Below, piece after piece: positions 6,801 through 9,533 of a stretch of DNA of 9,533 nucleotides. Below the pieces are notes generated by a model. It saw nothing but the letters and a program-made list of their open reading frames with translations, was not told the DNA's origin and searched no databases. This DNA comes from Streptomyces alboflavus. GTDB lineage: Bacteria > Actinomycetota > Actinomycetes > Streptomycetales > Streptomycetaceae. Each line of letters opens with the position of its first letter. Position 1 is the stretch's first letter. Both the position numbers and the translations under genes were made by a program. Location of the stretch: assembly GCF_000716675.1 (NCBI RefSeq), contig NZ_JNXT01000122.1, positions 1-9,533 of the forward strand, read 5' to 3'.

Positions 6801-9533
6801 TCGACGAACGCGGTGCCCGGCAGCAGGACGCGTCCGGCGACGGCGTGGTCCGCCAGCCACGGGTGCGTGGCCAGGGACAGCCGCCCGGTGAAGACGTACC
6901 CGTCGGTGTCGGCCAGCGGCATCCCGGCCCCGAGGAGCGGGTGCTCCGCCGGGACCAGTCCCGCCGACTCGACGTCGGCCACCCCGGCGGTCTGCCGGAG
7001 CCAGTAGCCCTCGTGCTGGAAGGCGTACGTGGGCAGGTCCACGCGGCGCTTCGGCGTCGACGCGTACAGCGGCGCCCAGTCGACGTCGGTTCCGCGCACG
7101 TATGCCTTGGCGAGGGCGGTCAGGAACGTGCCCGGTTCGGGGCGGTCCTTGCGCAGGGCCGCGACGAGACCGGCCTGGGCGGCCGAGTCGGTGATCGTGT
7201 CGTGCGCCATCGCCGTGAGCACCGAGTCCGGGCCCAGCTCTACGAGGGTCGTGACGCCCTGCGCGGTGAAGGTGCCCAGGCCGTCGTGGAAGCGGACGGC
7301 CTCGCGGATGTGGCGGACCCAGTAACCCGGGTCCTTCAACTCCTCCGTGGTGGCGAGCTGTCCGGTCAGGTTCGAGACCACCGGCAGAGCGGTGTCCTGA
7401 TACGTCAGCTTCTCGGCGAGCGGCGTCCTCCAGTGACCAGAGTCCGGCGACGTAGGCAGCGGCAAGCTCACCGATGGAGTGCCCACCGACGATCTCGGGC
7501 CGCACCCCGAAGGACTCGGCCAGACGGAACAGGGCCACCTCGACGGCGAACAGCGCGGGCTGCGCGTACACCGTCTGCTCCAACAGCTCGGCGTCCACGC
7601 CGAACATGACGTCCTTCAGCGGCTGGTCCAGCATCGCGTCCAGGTGCGCGCACACCTCGTCCAGCGCGTCGGCGAAGACCCGGAACGTCTCGTACAGGGC
7701 CCTCGCTCCCGGCGACGTGCTCCCGCAGCCGCTCGGCCTGCGCCCGCAGCGCCTCGGCGCTGCGACCCGACACGACCCACGGCACGACCGTCGTCAACGG
7801 CGCGTCACCGACAGGCTCGACCGCGTCGACGGGCTCGGCGACCGGCGCCTGCTCCACGATCACGTGGGCGTTCGTCCCGCTCACACCGAACGACGACACA
7901 CCCGCGCGACGCGGCACACCGCCGTCCCGCTCGCCCCACTCGCGAGCCTCTGTCAGCAGCTCGACCGCGCCCGCCGACCAATCCACGTGCGTGCTCGGCT
8001 CGTCCACGTGCAGCGTCTGAGGCAGCACCCCGTGGCGCATGGCCATGACCATCTTGATGATGCCCGCGACTCCGGCGGCGGACTGGGTGTGCCCGATGTT
8101 GGACTTCACCGAGCCGAGCCACAGCGGCTGGTCGGCGGGGCGGTCCTGGCCGTACGTGGCGAGGAGGGCCTGCGCCTCGATGGGGTCGCCGAGCGTCGTG
8201 CCCGTGCCGTGCGCCTCGACGGCGTCGACCTCTGCGGCGGACAGGCCCGCGTTGGCGAGGGCGGCGCGGATGACGCGCTGCTGGGACGGGCCGTTGGGGG
8301 CGGTGAGGCCGTTGCTGGCGCCATCCTGGTTGACGGCGGAGCCACGGACGACGGCCAGGACTTCATGACCCTGGCGGCGGGCGTCGGACAGGCGCTCCAG
8401 AAGGAGCAGGCCGACGCCCTCGCCCCAGCCGGTGCCGTCCGCCGCCTCGGCGAACGCCTTGCAGCGGCCGTCGGCGGCGAGGCCGCGCTGGCGGCTGAAC
8501 TCGATGAAGGCGCCGGGGTTGGACATGACCGTGACGCCGCCCGCGAGGGCGAGGTCGCATTCGCCCTGGCGCAGTGCCTGGGCGGCCAGGTGCAGGGCGA
8601 CGAGGGAGGACGAGCAGGCGGTGTCGACGGTGACCGCCGGGCCTTCCAGGCCGAACGCGTACGACAGGCGGCCGGAGATGACGCTGGTCGCGCCGCCTGC
8701 GAGGAGGTAGCCCTCGACGCCTTCGGGGGTCTGGCTCAGACCGGAGCCGTAGCCCTGCGAGGAGGCACCGACGAACACGCCGGCCTGGCTGCCGTGCAGC
8801 GTCGCCGGGTTGATGCCCGCGCGCTCGAAGAGCTCCCAGGAGGTCTCCAGGAGGAGCCGCTGCTGGGGGTCCATGGCGAGGGCCTCGCGCGGGGAGATCC
8901 CGAAGAAGACCGGGTCGAACTGGTCGGCCTCGTAGAGGAATCCGCCCTGGCGGGCGTAGCTGGTGCCGCGCTGCGCGGGGTCGGCGTCGTAGAGAGCGTC
9001 CAGGTCCCAGCCGCGGCCGCCCGGGAAGTCGGACATGGCGTCCGCGCCCTCGGCGAGGAGGCGCCAGAGGTCGTCGGGGCTGGTGGCGCCGCCGGGGTAG
9101 CGGCAGCTCATGGAGACGATGACGATCGGGTCGTCATCGGTTCCCGTCGAAGTGGCCGAGGCCGCGGCCGCGGCGGTCCGTCCGGCGTCCTGGTCGCCGA
9201 CGAGCCGCGTCCGCAGGTGGCCCGCGAGGACGGCGGACGTCGGGTAGTCGAAGACGAGGGTGGTGGGGAGCTTCAGGCCGGTCGCGGCGGCGAGGCGGTT
9301 GCGCACCTCGACGGCCGTGACGCGACAGCCTGCGTGAGGGCCGCCACCGCGCGCTCCGGCGCCATCGCCGCGAGACCGCGGCGGCGCAGGTGCTCGGTGC
9401 CGTCGTCCCCGGCCATGCCGCCCCCGGCCCACAGGCCCCAGGCGACGCTGGTCGCGGTCAGGCCGCGGGCGCGGCGGGCCTCGGCGAGCGCGTCGAGGTA
9501 GGCGTTGGCCGCCGCGTACGCGCCCTGCCCGCC
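3878..9533 (-). CDS. Modular type I polyketide synthase subunit, KR-ACP/KS-AT-DH-KR-ACP-docking, 5' end off the window, three broken frames
   Basis: This is the upstream PKS subunit; its start lies beyond the right edge. In order it shows the catalytic end of a KR, the tail of an ACP, a complete KS, an AT, a DH, a KR, an ACP and a C-terminal docking domain, ending at TAA 3880-3878. The complete module should add a malonyl unit, reduce the beta-keto group and dehydrate it. Four reading-frame segments must be joined to read the protein: 9533 to about 9322, 9321 to about 7702, 7700 to about 7420, and about 7429 to 3878. Conserved sequence is missing at each of the three joins. The ATG codons at 9432 and 7486 are not real starts. 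They lie in non-native frames just before a join, and the residues before each join are out-of-frame translation of KR and AT sequence. The last segment, with intact DH, KR and ACP active sites, is about 1180 residues without interruption. It is either a real gene mis-assembled at three points or, less likely, a decaying gene. Confidence 0.93.
3947..4201 (-). other. C-terminal docking domain
   Basis: After the ACP, a helical region contains [16 protein letters not shown] and [11 protein letters not shown], then an acidic linker ([11 protein letters not shown]), then the terminal helix [17 protein letters not shown]. This order matches the class 1a C-terminal docking domain: a dimerizing helical part followed by a docking helix. 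A further 25 or so polar residues follow before the stop. It should bind the N-terminal docking helix of the subunit encoded next. Confidence 0.87.
4238..4480 (-). other. Acyl carrier protein domain
   Basis: The domain runs from about [22 protein letters not shown] to [11 protein letters not shown]. It holds the phosphopantetheine attachment motif [15 protein letters not shown] with its Ser at about 4357-4355 and the typical [10 protein letters not shown] segment. It carries the chain of the complete module and passes it to the next subunit. Confidence 0.95.
5471..5536 (-). repeat. Short tandem repeat encoding an Ala-Asp run
   Basis: About four tandem copies of a TCGGCG-type hexamer (plus strand, about 5511-5534), with degenerate flanks. 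It encodes [19 protein letters not shown] in the linker between the KR structural and catalytic subdomains. It stays in frame and looks like a slippage expansion in a tolerant loop. Confidence 0.75.
5600..5701 (-). repeat. Degenerate repeat encoding DATDTAD units
   Basis: The protein reads DATDTADVA followed at once by DATDTADTA, then [10 protein letters not shown], so a nine-residue unit is duplicated and then decays. The DNA copies differ at several third positions. It lies in the KR structural subdomain, upstream of the Ala-Asp run, and keeps the reading frame. Confidence 0.7.
6077..6949 (-). other. Dehydratase domain
   Basis: The domain begins at [10 protein letters not shown]. The catalytic His lies in [12 protein letters not shown], the HxxxGxxxxP motif. 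[14 protein letters not shown] and [11 protein letters not shown] with the catalytic Asp are both present, and all typical elements of an active PKS DH are intact. It removes water from the beta-hydroxyl made by the KR of the same module. No enoylreductase lies between DH and KR, so the double bond should remain. Confidence 0.94.
7070..7702 (-). other. Acyltransferase domain, malonyl-CoA type, missing its start and its centre
   Basis: The domain enters at [13 protein letters not shown], after a join that removes the normal GQGxQ entry. It continues through [14 protein letters not shown] to the nucleophile motif [11 protein letters not shown] (Ser codon 7478-7476). A second join near 7422 jumps from LEDAAR to [10 protein letters not shown], and the domain finishes with [21 protein letters not shown] and [16 protein letters not shown] and the malonyl-like flanks predict malonyl-CoA. 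The second specificity motif (HAFH in malonyl ATs) falls in the missing part, so the assignment rests on one motif and overall style. Confidence 0.85.
7416..7430 (-). other. Deletion/frame break inside the first AT
   Basis: One frame reads LEDAAR down to 7416, and the other reads RTPLAEKL from 7429. The two recognisable reading frames overlap by about 14 bases, so the join may sit on a short shared sequence. By alignment to the other AT in the window, about 94 residues (about 280 bases) are missing, including the R and H residues and the HAFH region that complete the active site. Confidence 0.82.
7698..7705 (-). other. Deletion/frame break between KS-AT linker and AT
   Basis: The KS frame runs through [17 protein letters not shown] and then loses all similarity. 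The AT frame picks up at ALYETF from 7700. Compared with the second subunit, about 77 residues (about 230 bases) of the KS-AT linker and the AT entry are missing. Confidence 0.83.
7843..9132 (-). other. Ketosynthase domain of the complete module
   Basis: A full KS from [15 protein letters not shown] to [11 protein letters not shown]. The catalytic Cys lies in DTACSSS (codon 8616-8614), the first His in [12 protein letters not shown] and the second in KSNIGHTQ. It is an extending KS inside the polypeptide, following an ACP. It has SMS where most KS domains have GMS near the N-terminus, a minor variation. Confidence 0.96.
9202..9321 (-). other. C-terminal remnant of an acyl carrier protein
   Basis: The sequence from [15 protein letters not shown] through [23 protein letters not shown] is the second half of an ACP. 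The first half, including the serine that takes the phosphopantetheine arm, is absent because of the join at about 9322. An Ala/Thr-rich linker leads on to the KS. Confidence 0.88.
9317..9327 (-). other. Deletion/frame break between KR and ACP
   Basis: The KR frame is recognisable to [14 protein letters not shown], and the ACP frame begins at VTAVEV. Against the KR-ACP of the complete module about 104 residues (about 310 bases) are missing: the KR tail, the KR-ACP linker and the ACP up to its active serine. Confidence 0.82.
9324..9533 (-). other. Catalytic end of the preceding module's ketoreductase
   Basis: The frame at the right edge reads [20 protein letters not shown], giving the catalytic Tyr and Asn of a [22 protein letters not shown] and the [18 protein letters not shown] helix follow. 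The NADPH motif and the type-determining residues lie outside the window, so its stereochemistry cannot be read. Confidence 0.88.

Larger units (their letters stand above)
2492..9132 (-). repeat. Paralogous KS pair forming a long direct repeat
   Basis: The KS-coding segments at 2492-3778 and 7843-9132 are about 1.29 kb each, in the same orientation and highly similar in DNA. In the stretch around 2690-2950 against 8040-8300 most bases match. Such repeats are expected between PKS modules. They are substrates for recombination and for assembly errors. Confidence 0.85.

Noticed and set aside
3878..7486. A separate gene starting at ATG 7486
   Set aside because: The first 19 or so codons are out-of-frame AT sequence. 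The GHSIGE motif is encoded there in the other frame, so the apparent start is produced by the frame break near 7422.
4250..7609. A 1119-codon open frame on the plus strand
   Set aside because: It is the antisense shadow of the DH-KR-ACP region. No domain motif is visible and it has low-complexity composition.
7416..7705. Programmed ribosomal frameshifting at the joins
   Set aside because: Frameshifting would not remove 70-100 conserved residues. No slippery heptamer with a following structure was seen, and four sites in one PKS would be without precedent known to me.
7468..9432. A separate gene starting at ATG 9432
   Set aside because: Residues 1-37 are out-of-frame KR sequence. In the native frame the same bases encode [18 protein letters not shown] KR residues and the KR tail.
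7474..9501. A 675-codon open frame on the plus strand
   Set aside because: It is antisense to a complete KS on the minus strand, and no family is recognisable.
1..9533. tRNA or rRNA genes, CRISPR arrays, insertion sequences, TTA-codon control
   Set aside because: None was recognised. The window is filled with PKS coding sequence, and I saw no TTA leucine codon in the PKS frames by eye; the TTAA near 4969 is split between CTT and AAC codons.

Overview
The window is a fragment of a modular type I polyketide synthase (PKS) cluster, and every real gene is on the minus strand. The very high GC content, the strong G/C bias at third codon positions, the AGGAGG ribosome binding site and the actinobacterial-style docking domains point to an actinomycete, most likely Streptomyces or a close relative. 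I cannot name the compound or the species from this sequence. There is no intergenic space, RNA gene, mobile element or CRISPR array. The long plus-strand open frames are antisense shadows of GC-rich coding DNA.

Read in the direction of transcription (right to left), the first PKS subunit enters at the right edge and ends at 3878. It contains the catalytic end of a ketoreductase (KR), the C-terminal part of an acyl carrier protein (ACP), then one whole module: ketosynthase (KS, 9132-7843), malonyl-type acyltransferase (AT, 7702-7070), dehydratase (DH, 6949-6077), KR (6031-4712) and ACP (4480-4238). It closes with a C-terminal docking domain (4201-3947). Its TAA stop directly abuts the ATG of the second subunit at 3877. 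That subunit has an N-terminal coiled-coil docking domain, a KS (3778-2492), a methylmalonyl-type AT (2152-1382), a KR dimerization element and a B- or A-undetermined KR without an LDD motif (probably A-type), and it runs off the left edge.

The two subunits should hand a growing chain from the ACP of the first to the KS of the second through the matched docking domains. The first module should add an acetate unit and leave a double bond. The second should add a propionate unit and reduce the keto group to a hydroxyl. The predicted piece of the product is -CH=CH-CH(OH)-CH(CH3)-CO-.

The most unusual feature is that the coding sequence is broken at four places (about 9322, 7701, 7422 and 1500). 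At each one the reading frame changes and a conserved stretch is missing. Compared with the paralogous domains in this same window, the missing pieces are roughly 310, 230, 280 and 215 bases. They remove an ACP phosphopantetheine serine, the GQGxQ entry of one AT, the central part of the same AT, and the C-terminal part of the other AT. Elsewhere the frames are clean and the active sites intact, so I think wrongly closed assembly gaps are more likely than a decaying gene, but the sequence alone cannot settle this.
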